Shown piece by piece: positions 44,808 to 55,586 of a stretch of 64,000 bases of DNA. Position 1 is the stretch's first letter. The number at the start of each line of letters is the position of its first letter. The notes beneath the pieces are model-generated. The model was not told where the DNA came from, ran no database searches, and saw only the letters and a program-made list of their open reading frames with translations. The position numbers were made by a program, and so were the translations under genes. The DNA comes from Solirubrobacterales bacterium (GTDB lineage Bacteria > Actinomycetota > Thermoleophilia > Solirubrobacterales > 70-9): NCBI GenBank assembly GCA_020438295.1, contig JAGQUV010000001.1, positions 34,838 through 98,837 on the forward strand, in the 5' to 3' direction.

Positions 44808-45774
44808 TCACCGATTCTTGCTTGCCCAGGACCCGATCGCTCACATTCGCACCGGCTGCAACATTTACACCGGCCGACAGAATCGAGTTGGAGACGACCG
44901 CGTCTTTCCCGATCTCGCAGCCATCCAGCAGAACCGATCCGGTGACCTCGGCCCCCGGCCCGATCGTGCACCCGGAGGCAACGACCGCCCGCGGGCCGAT
45001 CGTCGCCTCGCCCGAGATCGTGGCGCCCGGGTCGACGTGCACGCCGGACGGGTCCGTTTCCACCTCGGTCGTGACCCGGCCTTCGATGATGTCCCAACTC
45101 GCATCGAGATAGCGGTCGGGGGTGCCGATATCCACCCAGTAGCCGTCCAGCCTGACGCCGTAGAGCCCGTTGCCCACCAGACCCGGGAAGATCTCCCGCT
45201 CGATCGAAACCTCACGGCCCTCCGGGACGCCGTCGAACGCCGACTTCTCCAACACGTAGGTACCGGCGTTGATCAGGCCCGCTCCGGCGTGGCCGGGTTC
45301 CGGCTTCTCGTGAAAATCGAGGACCCGGCCATCGTCGGCCAGGTCGACCAGCCCGTATCCGGTCGGATCCTCGACCGGGTAGAGCCCGAGGCTCGCCCTC
45401 GCTCCCCGGTCCAGATGGCTGTCCCAGAGAGCCGAAAGGTCGAGATCGGTCAACACGTCGCCGTTGAGCGCGAAGAACCGCTCCTCGAGCTCGGGCAGGG
45501 CGAACCGGATCGCGCCACCGGTCCCCAGCGGCTCCGGTTCGACCAGATAGCGGACGCTCGGGCCCCCCGGCTCGCCGTCGCCGAGGACTTCCTCCAGCTG
45601 GTCGGGCAGGAAGCCGCAGGCGAGCACGACTTCATCGACGCCGTGCGAGCCCAGCCATTCGATCATGTAGCTGAGGAACGGTCGATCGACCAGGGTCAGG
45701 ATCGGTTTCGGGATTTCGGTCGTAAGCGGCCGCAGCCGGGTTCCCTTACCGCCGACCAGCACCAGTGCCTGCAA
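44800..45774 (-). CDS. Sugar-1-phosphate nucleotidyltransferase with C-terminal hexapeptide repeats, copy 2
   Basis: A 324-residue homologue of the copy at 42820-43833. It starts LVLVGGKGTRLRPLTTEIPKPILTL, has FFALNGDVLTDLDL, VEPEPLGTGGAIR, DFHEKPEPGHAG, GYWVDIGTPDRYLDA and a beta-helix C-terminus (GATISGEATIGPRAVVASG). The text fits mannose-1-phosphate guanylyltransferase of the short type (GlmU-like fold). It overlaps the SIS gene by 8 bp and lies 3 bp after ugd. Two diverged copies in one operon suggest two different nucleotide sugars or a catalytic/regulatory pair. Confidence 0.87.
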   Translation of the reverse strand: MQALVLVGGKGTRLRPLTTEIPKPILTLVDRPFLSYMIEWLGSHGVDEVVLACGFLPDQLEEVLGDGEPGGPSVRYLVEPEPLGTGGAIRFALPELEERFFALNGDVLTDLDLSALWDSHLDRGARASLGLYPVEDPTGYGLVDLADDGRVLDFHEKPEPGHAGAGLINAGTYVLEKSAFDGVPEGREVSIEREIFPGLVGNGLYGVRLDGYWVDIGTPDRYLDASWDIIEGRVTTEVETDPSGVHVDPGATISGEATIGPRAVVASGCTIGPGAEVTGSVLLDGCEIGKDAVVSNSILSAGVNVAAGANVSDRVLGKQESVNA

Positions 45775-45777
45775 TTT

Positions 45778-47082
45778 CTACTCCGTTTCAGAGCCGACGC
45801 CCGGGCGGCCGATCCCCTCGTAGGTGAATCCGGCCCGCTTCATGACTTCGGCATCGAGAAAGTTCCGTCCGTCGATTAACAGTGGGTGTCGCATCGTTGC
45901 CGCCACCCCGGCCCAGTCGATTTCCCGGAACTCGGGCCACTCGGTAACAAGTACCGCCGCGTCCGCTCCTTCCAGGGCCTGCTCGGCCGTGACCGTTACT
46001 TCAACCCCCGGCAGCAGAGTCCTTGCGTTCTCGCGCGCCACCGGGTCGTAAGCCACGACTTCGGCCCCCTCGCCGCGAAGCCGGGCCGACAGGACGAGGC
46101 TCGACGCTTCGCGCATGTCGTCGGTGTCGGGCTTGAAGGCGAGCCCGAGCAGCGCCACCCGCTTACCGACCAGCGAGCCGAGATGCCGGGCCAGCTTGCT
46201 TACCACCCTTCGCTTCTGCAGCTCGTTCACCTCGATCACCGCGTTCAGCAGCTGGAAGTGGTACCCGGAATTGCCGGCCAGGAGCTTCAGCGCGCTCACG
46301 TCCTTGGGAAAACACGACCCGCCGAAGCCGATCCCGGGACGCAGGAAATGGGAGCCGATCCTCTGGTCGAGGCCCATCCCGCGAGCAACCTCGGTCACGT
46401 CGGCGCCGACCTCCTCGCAGACGTTGGCGATTTCGTTGATGAACGAGATCCTGGTCGAAAGGTAGGCGTTCGACGCCAGCTTGATCATCTCGGCGCTGGA
46501 AGTGTCGGTCATCACCAATTCACCCCCGAGCGGCCGGTAGAGGTCGGCGACTTCGTCGGCGGCCGCCCTGTCGCGATCGGAAGCACCGATCACGACCCGG
46601 TCGGGGTGCAGGAAGTCGTCCACGGCCGAACCTTCCTTGAGGAACTCGGGGCAGGAGACGTACGCAACTCCGGGCAGGTCCCGGCGGATGATCTCGCCGG
46701 TCCCGGCCGGGACCGTGCTCTTCATCACCAGCACATGGTCACCGTTCTCCTCGAGGTCGGCGACCACCGACCTGACCCGGGACAGGTCGGCGTCGCCCGA
46801 GTAGGTCGGCGGGGTGTCCACGCAAACGAACAGCAGCCTGGCCCGGTCGAGCAACTCGTCCATATCCGTCGTGAATCGGAGCCGTTCGCTGTTTCTGGCC
46901 AGCAGGTCGGACAGCCCGGGCTCATGGATGGTCACTTCGCCGCGCCGCAGCGCTTCAACCTTCTCTTCGACCACGTCGCGGGCGATCACCTGATGCCCGA
47001 GGTCGGCGAGACAGGCGGCCGTCACCAGGCCGACCCAGCCGACCCCGACTACGCCGATCGGTGCCTTTTCTTCCTCACTCAT
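45778..47082 (-). CDS. UDP-glucose/GDP-mannose 6-dehydrogenase family protein
   Basis: A 434-residue enzyme. It has a Rossmann N-terminus GVVGVGWVGLVTAACLADLGH, KSTVPAGTGE, CPEFLKEGSAVDDFLHPDRVV and EMIKLASNAYLSTRISFINE. GIGFGGSCFPKDVSAL carries the catalytic Cys, and ALLGLAFKPDTDDMREA, the second NAD-fold domain, follows. It oxidises UDP-glucose to UDP-glucuronate (or GDP-mannose to GDP-mannuronate). The adjacent mannose-type genes keep both options open. It heads the operon of sugar-nucleotide genes, 20 bp after the LCP gene. Confidence 0.92.
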   Translation of the reverse strand: MSEEEKAPIGVVGVGWVGLVTAACLADLGHQVIARDVVEEKVEALRRGEVTIHEPGLSDLLARNSERLRFTTDMDELLDRARLLFVCVDTPPTYSGDADLSRVRSVVADLEENGDHVLVMKSTVPAGTGEIIRRDLPGVAYVSCPEFLKEGSAVDDFLHPDRVVIGASDRDRAAADEVADLYRPLGGELVMTDTSSAEMIKLASNAYLSTRISFINEIANVCEEVGADVTEVARGMGLDQRIGSHFLRPGIGFGGSCFPKDVSALKLLAGNSGYHFQLLNAVIEVNELQKRRVVSKLARHLGSLVGKRVALLGLAFKPDTDDMREASSLVLSARLRGEGAEVVAYDPVARENARTLLPGVEVTVTAEQALEGADAAVLVTEWPEFREIDWAGVAATMRHPLLIDGRNFLDAEVMKRAGFTYEGIGRPGVGSETE

Positions 47083-47102
47083 CGCATTTCCTCCAGGCCG
47101 GG

Positions 47103-49415
47103 TCAGTTGCCCGGGGTAAACGCCCTGGTTGACCGGGCCATCCCGAGCATCTGTTCGTTGGTCAGGGTGAGCAGCAGCGAATTGCTGATCCAGTAGGTGT
47201 TGCCACCTTCGGACCAGGCGACCAGCCGGACCCTGTCACCCTCGGGGTATACCCGGAAATCCCTTCCATCCATCGTGATGTCGTCGTGGGGGGCCTCGAG
47301 GATCGGGGGGTCGTCCCAGCCCTTTATTCCCTGCAGCCCGAAGTAGTTGAGGCCGTTGAGTTCCAGCGCCAGCACCATACGGTAGGCCGGGTACACGTTC
47401 TTGTCGGGGTCGCGCACGTGATACGTCCGGCTGCCCTCGGCATAGATCGTCCCGGCCGGAAGCCGTTTCGCGTAGTAGACCGGGAACCCTTTCCGCTTGA
47501 TCTCGGCGTCGAGTCCGACCGCCGCATCGAGCCCGCCCTGCGAGGCATCGACCAGGCCGTCTTCGTCCTTGTCGGGCGCGGTGGTCGCCGATGCCCGGTC
47601 GCGCTTCTTCTGCTGACGGGCCTTCTTCCGGGCACGGGCGATCGCCCTCTTTTTGGCCCGGTCGGTGCCGGTGTTGCTCCCCTCATTCACGGTTCCTACC
47701 GGCCCGGCCGTATCCTCGAATCCGAGGAACTTGTCGACCGCAGCGTCGATCTCCGCCTGGGTGGAAACCAGATATGCCGCCCCTCCCTCGATCGAATCGG
47801 TGGCCGGGAACTTGACCTCGACCACGTCCGCCCCCCTCGAGTCGAACAGCAGCTTGAGCAGCTCGAGGATCTCGTCGCCGCCTCTGATGTCGGATGAGGT
47901 ATTGCTGGTGAACGCCTTGATCAACTCGTCGTTGCGTTTCAGGATCTCGCCGAACGAGAGGCGGTTGCGGACTTCGCCGACCAGATCCTGTTGCCGTGCC
48001 GCCCGGGAGAGGTCGGAGTCGGTGTGCCGGTACCGGGCGAATTCGAGCGCGTCGGCACCGCACAGCTTCTGGTAGCCGGCGTCGATGTCGATCTCGGCGT
48101 ACTGTTCCGAAGCGGCCAGCCCCTCGTTCGAGTGGTAGTACTCGCGGTCGACGTCTATATAGACGCAGCCGATCGCGTCAACCACCGAAGCGAACCCCTG
48201 GAAGTCGATGTTGATCACGTGGTTGATGTCGAGACCGGTCAGCTGCTTGATCGTCTTCAGGGTCAGCTTGGGCCCCCCGTAGCTGAACGCCGCATTGAAC
48301 CGGTCGGTCCCGTGCCCCGGTATCTCCACCTTGAGGTCACGCGGTATCGAGAGCATCGCGATCTGGCCCGAGTCCGGATCGAGCCGAAGCAGCATCGTCG
48401 TGTCGGAACGACCGGGATCGCCCGGTACCGCGCCGCCGCCGGTTCGCTGATCCGAGCCGAGGATGGCGATCGTCTGCGGGCCGCCGTTGCTTTCGGGAAG
48501 GATCCTGTCGGACAGCTTCAAGCCGGGCTCACTGATCTCCTCTCCGATGTTGTCGACCAGGGTGAGCACCGAGGCCGAGGTTGCCCCGGCGAAAGAGAAG
48601 ACGATGAGCACCGTGGCGAGCGCGAATCGCCACCAGTAGTGCTTGCGTTTCGCCGGCTCACCGAAATCGCCGCTCTTCGGTGGCCGCGGAGGATCCCACG
48701 GCTGTCCGGTCTTGCGGGAGTTCTCGACCGCCTGCTGCGCCTCGCTGCGCGCCGCAGCGGAGAGGATCAGCGTCTGCTCGGCCGTGATTCCTTCTGCCGG
48801 CTCCTGGTCCCCGGCCTCCTTCGCGGACGGGGGCGCTTCCCCGTCCCCGCCTGCGCCGGCACCGGCCGGTGCCGGTTCGGCAGTCGTGCCGTCCGGGCGC
48901 CCACCCTCGGCCGGCGTGCCCTGGGCCGGAGCGTCTTGCGCCGGAGCGTCCTGGGCGGGCTTGCCTTCGGCCGGTTTTCCTTCGGCCGGCGCGGGCGACT
49001 CCGGCCCGGACTCGGCCGGTTTCGCACCTTCCGGCGACGCAGCTCGCTCGGGGCTCTCCAGCAACGCCGCCCGGAAGACCGGGTCGAGCTCCGGTGCATT
49101 GTCTCCGCTGAGCAGGTCGGCCTCGAACGCGAAAACCTCTTCGGTCGGGGGCTCGATCGGTTCGTCCGGCTGCGCGGCCTCGCCGGGCCCGGCCACGCCT
49201 CCGGCGTCCCGGCCTCCGCCGGGTGCCGATTCTGGTCCCGCCTCCTGCTCGCCGCCGGCGGCCTGCCCGGACGGCCGTGGCTCACCGGATCGCTCCGGTC
49301 GACCGGGGGCTTCCCCCGGCGGATCGTCTAGTCCGTCGAGCAGGTATTCCTCGGTCGGCTGCGCGGGGGGATCCTGCCCCGGCTTCCCGGGGTCATGTTC
49401 GTGTCGGTCAGTCAT
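47103..49415 (-). CDS. LytR-CpsA-Psr (LCP) family glycopolymer transferase with long Pro/Ala/Glu-rich N-terminus
   Basis: A 770-residue protein. Residues 1-250 are disordered, with tandem PAEGK/PAQDA-type pentapeptides (about 145-175). A membrane helix at about 262-285 (RFALATVLIVFSFAGATSA) follows. The LCP domain (about 310-490) has AILGSDQR, SDTTMLLRLDP, SIPRDLKVEIPG, RFNAAFSYGG and the Arg-rich FARYRHTDSDLSRAARQQ, so catalytic Asp and Arg residues are present. A further extracytoplasmic domain of about 250 residues follows (LytR_C-like or unknown). LCP enzymes attach wall polymers to peptidoglycan. The ATG overlaps the M20 stop by 8 bp. Confidence 0.88.
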   Translation of the reverse strand: MTDRHEHDPGKPGQDPPAQPTEEYLLDGLDDPPGEAPGRPERSGEPRPSGQAAGGEQEAGPESAPGGGRDAGGVAGPGEAAQPDEPIEPPTEEVFAFEADLLSGDNAPELDPVFRAALLESPERAASPEGAKPAESGPESPAPAEGKPAEGKPAQDAPAQDAPAQGTPAEGGRPDGTTAEPAPAGAGAGGDGEAPPSAKEAGDQEPAEGITAEQTLILSAAARSEAQQAVENSRKTGQPWDPPRPPKSGDFGEPAKRKHYWWRFALATVLIVFSFAGATSASVLTLVDNIGEEISEPGLKLSDRILPESNGGPQTIAILGSDQRTGGGAVPGDPGRSDTTMLLRLDPDSGQIAMLSIPRDLKVEIPGHGTDRFNAAFSYGGPKLTLKTIKQLTGLDINHVINIDFQGFASVVDAIGCVYIDVDREYYHSNEGLAASEQYAEIDIDAGYQKLCGADALEFARYRHTDSDLSRAARQQDLVGEVRNRLSFGEILKRNDELIKAFTSNTSSDIRGGDEILELLKLLFDSRGADVVEVKFPATDSIEGGAAYLVSTQAEIDAAVDKFLGFEDTAGPVGTVNEGSNTGTDRAKKRAIARARKKARQQKKRDRASATTAPDKDEDGLVDASQGGLDAAVGLDAEIKRKGFPVYYAKRLPAGTIYAEGSRTYHVRDPDKNVYPAYRMVLALELNGLNYFGLQGIKGWDDPPILEAPHDDITMDGRDFRVYPEGDRVRLVAWSEGGNTYWISNSLLLTLTNEQMLGMARSTRAFTPGN

Positions 49416-50361
49416 CGTTGCGGGAGCGGACCATTGTCGCAGTTCGGGCCAGGAACTCCTCCAGCGCCCGACGATAGGCGGACAGCGAGCGGATCGAGAC
49501 CCATTCGTCGGGCCCGTGATGCCCGGCCCCCGCCGGTCCGAACTCGACCGCCGGGATGCCCACCCGGATGAACGAGACGGCATCCGAAGCCCCGTCGCGG
49601 CCGACCGAAACGGACGGGCCCTCGTGGTTCGATTCGGCCGCCGCGATCAGGGCGGTCACCCACGGCGAATCGATTCCGCTGTCGATCGCCGGGATCGCGA
49701 AGATCGTCTCGATCCGGGCCGGGCCCAGTTCGCGGATCTGGGCGAGCACGGTTTCCGGGTCCTGGTGCGGCAGATAGCGGATGTCGACGTCGATTGCGCA
49801 AAAGTCGGGGACCTTGTTCAGGGCATCGCCACCCCAGATACGACCGAGGTTGATCGATGGGCGGTCGAACAGCTCAGAGCTTTCCCTGGCAAACGGTAGT
49901 GATTCCAGCCCCCGGAAAAACTCGACCGCCCGGATGATCGCGTTGTCACCGAGCCAGGGCGTCGAACCGTGGGCTGCCCTTCCGGCGATTCCGATCCTGA
50001 GCGCCAGGATCCCTTTCGCGGCGACCCCCACGTGCATGTCGGTCGGCTCTCCGGTGACCGCGAACTCGCCGCGCAGACCCGCACCGACCAGGTGGTTGCT
50101 GCCCCGCTCCCAGTCCTCCTCCGACTCTTCATCGGAGACTATTCCCAGCACGACCCTGAGACCCGGGATCGGGTCGGCCGGCGACGGCAGCGCGAGCATC
50201 ATCGCGGCGAGGGCGGCCTTCATGTCGTAGGCTCCGCGCCCGATCAGGCGATCGCCCTCGATTCGCGGGATGAACTGGCCCGGCCCGGCCGGGACCACGT
50301 CCATGTGGCCGTGGAAGATCACCGTCGGATCGGCGGGGTCTCCGACGCCGGCGGTCAGCAC
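49408..50361 (-). CDS. M20-family metallopeptidase (ArgE/DapE type); true N-terminus probably longer
   Basis: At least 317 residues with the M20 metal ligands. HGHMDVV and GRGAYDMKAALAAMM carry the His and Asp, GIVSDEESEEDW carries the Glu pair, and the dimerisation domain opens with GKILALRIGIAGRAAHGSTP-like text. A second His lies near the end (AGHHGPDEW). The first canonical start is GTG at 50361, but the frame is open 50 codons further to the atpC TAA. The upstream residues read SELLALAQRLIAYDTSKADG, the normal M20 N-terminus. No ATG/GTG/TTG occurs there. A GTC at 50508, 8 nt after GGAG, sits exactly where Met would be expected. Substrate unknown. Confidence 0.85.
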   Translation of the reverse strand: MLTAGVGDPADPTVIFHGHMDVVPAGPGQFIPRIEGDRLIGRGAYDMKAALAAMMLALPSPADPIPGLRVVLGIVSDEESEEDWERGSNHLVGAGLRGEFAVTGEPTDMHVGVAAKGILALRIGIAGRAAHGSTPWLGDNAIIRAVEFFRGLESLPFARESSELFDRPSINLGRIWGGDALNKVPDFCAIDVDIRYLPHQDPETVLAQIRELGPARIETIFAIPAIDSGIDSPWVTALIAAAESNHEGPSVSVGRDGASDAVSFIRVGIPAVEFGPAGAGHHGPDEWVSIRSLSAYRRALEEFLARTATMVRSRNDD

Positions 50362-50511
50362 CGGCAGGCCGCGGCATTCGTCGTGGGCGACCGCGACACC
50401 CCGCGACTCGAGCCAGCCCTTGATGAAGCCGGCCGCCTCGTGGACCCCGTCCGCCTTCGAGGTGTCGTAGGCGATCAGGCGCTGGGCGAGGGCGAGCAGC
50501 TCAGAGACCGC

Positions 50512-50928
50512 TTACGCTCCCCGGGCCAGTTCGAGGAACAGGTTGATCCGCTCCAGGTCGCGCTCGGCCGCCTCCTTCGAGGCCTCGCCGCTCTCCGGGT
50601 CGGCCAGCCTGGCCTCTGCGTCGCTCTTCTGCGATTCGAGCAACGCGGCATCGAGCTGGTCGACGGTATGGACCTCTTCGACCAGCAGCTGCGCGTGGCT
50701 GGCGAATACCTGGAGCACGCCGTGAGCCTGAGCCCACTCGCGCGTCTCGGAGTCGGAGATCTTGAGCCGGAGCAGGTTGGGCTTCAGCGCCGCCATGACC
50801 GGGACGTGATTGGCCAGGATGCCGATCTCCCCGACCACCGTACGGGTCGAGAGCTGAACCACCTCGCCGTTGAACACGGCACCCTCGGGGGTCAGGACCT
50901 CGACCGTGAATTTCGTCTCACCGGCCAA
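50512..50928 (-). CDS. atpC: ATP synthase F1 epsilon subunit
   Basis: A 138-residue subunit. It has the N-terminal beta-barrel (FTVEVLTPEGAVFNGEVVQLSTRTVVGEIGILANHVPVMAAL) and a C-terminal helical hairpin (DAALLESQKSDAEARLADPESGEASKEAAERDLERINL) that can inhibit rotation. The start is TTG, three bases after the atpD stop. It is the last gene of the atp operon in transcription order. Its TAA is in frame with, and two codons before, the apparent M20 start. Confidence 0.95.
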   Translation of the reverse strand: MAGETKFTVEVLTPEGAVFNGEVVQLSTRTVVGEIGILANHVPVMAALKPNLLRLKISDSETREWAQAHGVLQVFASHAQLLVEEVHTVDQLDAALLESQKSDAEARLADPESGEASKEAAERDLERINLFLELARGA

Positions 50929-50931
50929 TTT

Positions 50932-52392
<1,461 letters not shown>

Positions 52393-53328
52393 CTAGCCGA
52401 GCGCTTCCGCGCCGCCGACAACTTCCAGTATCTCCTGCGTGATCTCGGCCTGCCTGACCCGGTTCATCTCCAACGTGAGATCGTCGATCATCGTCTCGGC
52501 GTTCTCGGCCGCGCTCCGCATCGCGGTCATCCGTGCGCCGAGCTCCGAGGCCGCCGACTCGAGCAGGGTCCGGTACAGCGAGATGTCGACGTAGTCCGGG
52601 ATGACCGTGGCCAGGAGCTCCTCCGCGTCCGGCTCGTAGTCCCAGTAGGACCGCGCATGGGCCTCGGCCAGCTCGCCTTCGGGCTCGACCAGTTCGCCAT
52701 CGGCCCCGGTCAGCGCCTCGACCCCCTCGCCGACCACCTCGGCCTCCTGAACCGGCAGCATGGTCAGCCGGTGGACGTACTGGGTGAGCGGTGAGACGTA
52801 GCGGTTGTAGATCACCTCGACCCGGTCCACGTCGCCGTCGATGTAGGCGACGGTCAGGGCCTCGCCGATCTCGCGCGCGTCGGTGAACGCGGGGCGGTCG
52901 GTAAACCCGGTCCAGGAGCCGTGGATCGTCTGCTTACGAAATGTAAGAGCGCCGTCGCCGCGGCGGCCGACCACGAAGAAGACCACCTCCTTGCCGTCGG
53001 CCAGGGCCTGGTCGCGTAGCCTGAGTCCCTCCCGCAGGATGTTGGCATTGAACGCCCCGGCCAGCCCCCGGTCGCCGGTGACCAGCAGGATGCCCAGCTT
53101 GTTGACTACTTCCCGCTCGTCGAGGATCGGCACGTTCTGGACGGTGCCCGCCTCTTCCGCGGCCCGCCGGGTCATCCTGCGCATCGCCTTGGCGTAAGGC
53201 CTGAGGTGGGCGATCCGGTTCTCGGCCCGCCGCAGCCTTGCCGCAGCAACCATCTCCATCGCCCTGGTGATCTGGCGGATGTTCTTGACGCTGGAGATTC
53301 GGTTGTTGACTTCCTTGCGATTGGCCAT
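52393..53328 (-). CDS. atpG: ATP synthase F1 gamma subunit
   Basis: A 311-residue central stalk. The N-terminal coiled-coil helix EVNNRISSVKNIRQITRAMEMVAAARLRRA and the C-terminal helix SELGARMTAMRSAAENAETMIDDLTLEMNRVRQAEITQEILEVVGG are conserved. A mid-protein insertion (about 195-235, EALTGADGELVEPEGELAEAHA) lengthens it relative to E. coli, as in many actinobacterial gammas where it acts as a brake or regulatory loop. It lies between atpA and atpD as usual. Confidence 0.96.
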   Translation of the reverse strand: MANRKEVNNRISSVKNIRQITRAMEMVAAARLRRAENRIAHLRPYAKAMRRMTRRAAEEAGTVQNVPILDEREVVNKLGILLVTGDRGLAGAFNANILREGLRLRDQALADGKEVVFFVVGRRGDGALTFRKQTIHGSWTGFTDRPAFTDAREIGEALTVAYIDGDVDRVEVIYNRYVSPLTQYVHRLTMLPVQEAEVVGEGVEALTGADGELVEPEGELAEAHARSYWDYEPDAEELLATVIPDYVDISLYRTLLESAASELGARMTAMRSAAENAETMIDDLTLEMNRVRQAEITQEILEVVGGAEALG

Positions 53329-53376
53329 GGATTTCGGTGTCCCGGTTGCGGTGCCCCGGATCGAGGGCCGCCGGAT

Positions 53377-55035
53377 CTAGACGGCGGCGGTCGCCTCCTC
53401 GGCCTCGCCGGCCGACTGGCCCGATCCGGCATCGTCGCCGCCCGAATCCTCGGCCCCGTCGGACGCGGCGCTCTTGACCCGGGCCGACTCGCCGGCCTCG
53501 AGCGGCTCGCCGTCCTCGTCGAAGTCGGGTCCGAAGTCGTCGACGAACTCGCTGATCGCGTCGGCCAGTGCCTTCTCGTCCTCTTCGGGGAACTGGCCGG
53601 TTTCGTTGATCCGGTCGCAGAGCTCCTTCTGTTCCGCGTGGAGACGGGTCAGCAGGTCGGCCAGGAACTCCTGGACCCGTTCGGTCTTGATCCGGTCGAG
53701 GAACCCGCCGGTACCGGAGTAGATCGAGGCGACCTGGTCGGCCACCGACAGGGCGTCGCGTTCGTTCTGCTTCAGAAGCTCGACCAGCCGTTCTCCGCGG
53801 GCCAGGGTCTTCTGGGTGTCCGCGTCCAACTCGGAACCGAACTGGGCGAACGCCTCGAGGTCCCGGTACTGGGAGAGCTCGCCCTTCAGCTTGCCGGCGA
53901 CCTTCTTCATCGCCTTGGTCTGCGCGTCGCCACCGACCCGGGAGACCGAGATGCCCACGTTGATCGCCGGCCGCACGCCCGAGTTGAACAGGTCCGACTC
54001 GAGGAAGATCTGACCGTCGGTGATCGAGATCACGTTGGTCGGGATGTAGGCCGAAACATCGTTCGCCTGGGTCTCGATGATCGGCAGCGAAGTCAGTGAA
54101 CCGCCGCCGAGCTCGTCGTTCAGCTTGACCGCGCGCTCGAGCAGGCGGGAGTGCAGGTAGAAGACGTCGCCGGGGTAGGCCTCGCGACCGGGCGGGCGCC
54201 GCAGCAGCAGTGACATCTGGCGGTAGGCGTAGGCGTGCTTGGTCAGGTCGTCGTACACGCAGAGCGCCGACTTGCCGTCGTAGAGGAAGTACTCGGCCAT
54301 CGCCGTCCCGGCGTACGGCGCTATGAACTTGATCGGTGCGGCCTCGTCGGCCGGGGCGGCCACGATGATCGTGTTGTCCATCGCGCCGGCCTCGTCGAGC
54401 ACCTCGCGGACCTGGACCACAGTCGCCATGCGCTGGCCGATCGCCACGTAGACCGAGATCACGCCCGTGTCGCGGTTGTTGATGATCGTGTCGATGCCTA
54501 CGGTGGTCTTGCCGGTCTGGCGGTCACCGATGATCAGCTCGCGCTGGCCCCGTCCGATCGGGATCATGCCGTCGATCGACTTGATTCCCGTCTGCAGCGG
54601 GTCACGGACCGGCTGGCGACTGACCACGCCGGGGGCCTTGAACTCGGCCGGGCGGGTCTTGCCGGTGTTGATGTCGCCCTTGCCGTCGAGCGGGCGACCG
54701 AGCGGATCGACCATGCGGCCGAGGTATTCCTCGCCGACCGGGATCTCGAGCAGCTTGTTGGTCCGTTTGACGGTGTCGCCCTCCAGGACCTTTTCCCACT
54801 CGCCGAACAGCACGGCGCCGACGTTGTCCTCTTCGAGGTTCAGGGCCAGCCCGGTCACTCCGTGCGGCAGCTCGAGCATCTCCAGCGCCATGCAGTTGTC
54901 GAGCCCGTGGATGCGGGCGATCCCGTCGGCCACCGACAGCACCGTCCCCACTTCGGACAGGTCGGCGCTGCCGGGGTCGATACCCTCGATGCGCTGCCTC
55001 AGGATGCTGGAAATCTCGTCTGGCTTGATCTGCAT
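53377..55035 (-). CDS. atpA: ATP synthase F1 alpha subunit with acidic C-terminal extension
   Basis: A 552-residue non-catalytic nucleotide-binding subunit. P-loop [15 protein letters not shown], the family signature [17 protein letters not shown] and the N-terminal crown are present. The last about 50 residues form an acidic/Gly/Ser tail ([28 protein letters not shown]...). Mycobacterial AtpA also has a C-terminal extension, shown there to suppress ATP hydrolysis; this tail differs in composition, so any similar role is inference. Confidence 0.96.
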   Translation of the reverse strand: MQIKPDEISSILRQRIEGIDPGSADLSEVGTVLSVADGIARIHGLDNCMALEMLELPHGVTGLALNLEEDNVGAVLFGEWEKVLEGDTVKRTNKLLEIPVGEEYLGRMVDPLGRPLDGKGDINTGKTRPAEFKAPGVVSRQPVRDPLQTGIKSIDGMIPIGRGQRELIIGDRQTGKTTVGIDTIINNRDTGVISVYVAIGQRMATVVQVREVLDEAGAMDNTIIVAAPADEAAPIKFIAPYAGTAMAEYFLYDGKSALCVYDDLTKHAYAYRQMSLLLRRPPGREAYPGDVFYLHSRLLERAVKLNDELGGGSLTSLPIIETQANDVSAYIPTNVISITDGQIFLESDLFNSGVRPAINVGISVSRVGGDAQTKAMKKVAGKLKGELSQYRDLEAFAQFGSELDADTQKTLARGERLVELLKQNERDALSVADQVASIYSGTGGFLDRIKTERVQEFLADLLTRLHAEQKELCDRINETGQFPEEDEKALADAISEFVDDFGPDFDEDGEPLEAGESARVKSAASDGAEDSGGDDAGSGQSAGEAEEATAAV

Positions 55036-55052
55036 CTCGGTTCTGATCCTCC

Positions 55053-55586
55053 TTAGGCCGCCTGAGCCACGCTCTGGCGGAGTTTCTCCAAGTTGTTGTG
55101 AATGCTGGTGTCGAGAACCATGTTCCCGACCTGGAGCACGAGCCCGCCGATGATCCCTTCATCGACCCGGCTGGTCAGCTCGACCTCGCGGCCGGTCTGC
55201 CGCTCGACCGCGGCGCCGACCTCCTCGATCACCGAGGGGTCGAGCTCTATCGCGCTGGTCAGGGTGACGTCCAGACGCCGGTTCTCGCGCTTCCAGAGGT
55301 CCTCGTACTCGCGGCGGATCCGGTAGATCGCCGCCATGCGGTGCTTCTCGATCAGCAGTTCGAGGAAGTTGAGCAACTCGGGGTCGGCGTCCTCGACCGC
55401 CCGGTGGAGCCCGTCCATCTTCTCCTGGGACGAGAAATAAGGGCTGAAGAAGAAGACCTCGAGATCCCGGTCCCGTTCGAACGCGTCGCAGAGCTGCGCC
55501 AGCTCGTCCCGGACCGTGTCGAGGTCTCCCCGTTCCCGGGCGACCGCGAACAGGGACTCGGCATATACCCGAGCCAGCGCTTCCAT
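55053..55586 (-). CDS. atpH: ATP synthase F1 delta subunit
   Basis: A 177-residue peripheral stalk subunit (OSCP type). It has [29 protein letters not shown] at the N-terminus and [39 protein letters not shown] near the middle. The C-terminal [37 protein letters not shown] is typical of AtpH. Its ATG overlaps the atpF stop (TGATG). Confidence 0.95.
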   Translation of the reverse strand: MEALARVYAESLFAVARERGDLDTVRDELAQLCDAFERDRDLEVFFFSPYFSSQEKMDGLHRAVEDADPELLNFLELLIEKHRMAAIYRIRREYEDLWKRENRRLDVTLTSAIELDPSVIEEVGAAVERQTGREVELTSRVDEGIIGGLVLQVGNMVLDTSIHNNLEKLRQSVAQAA

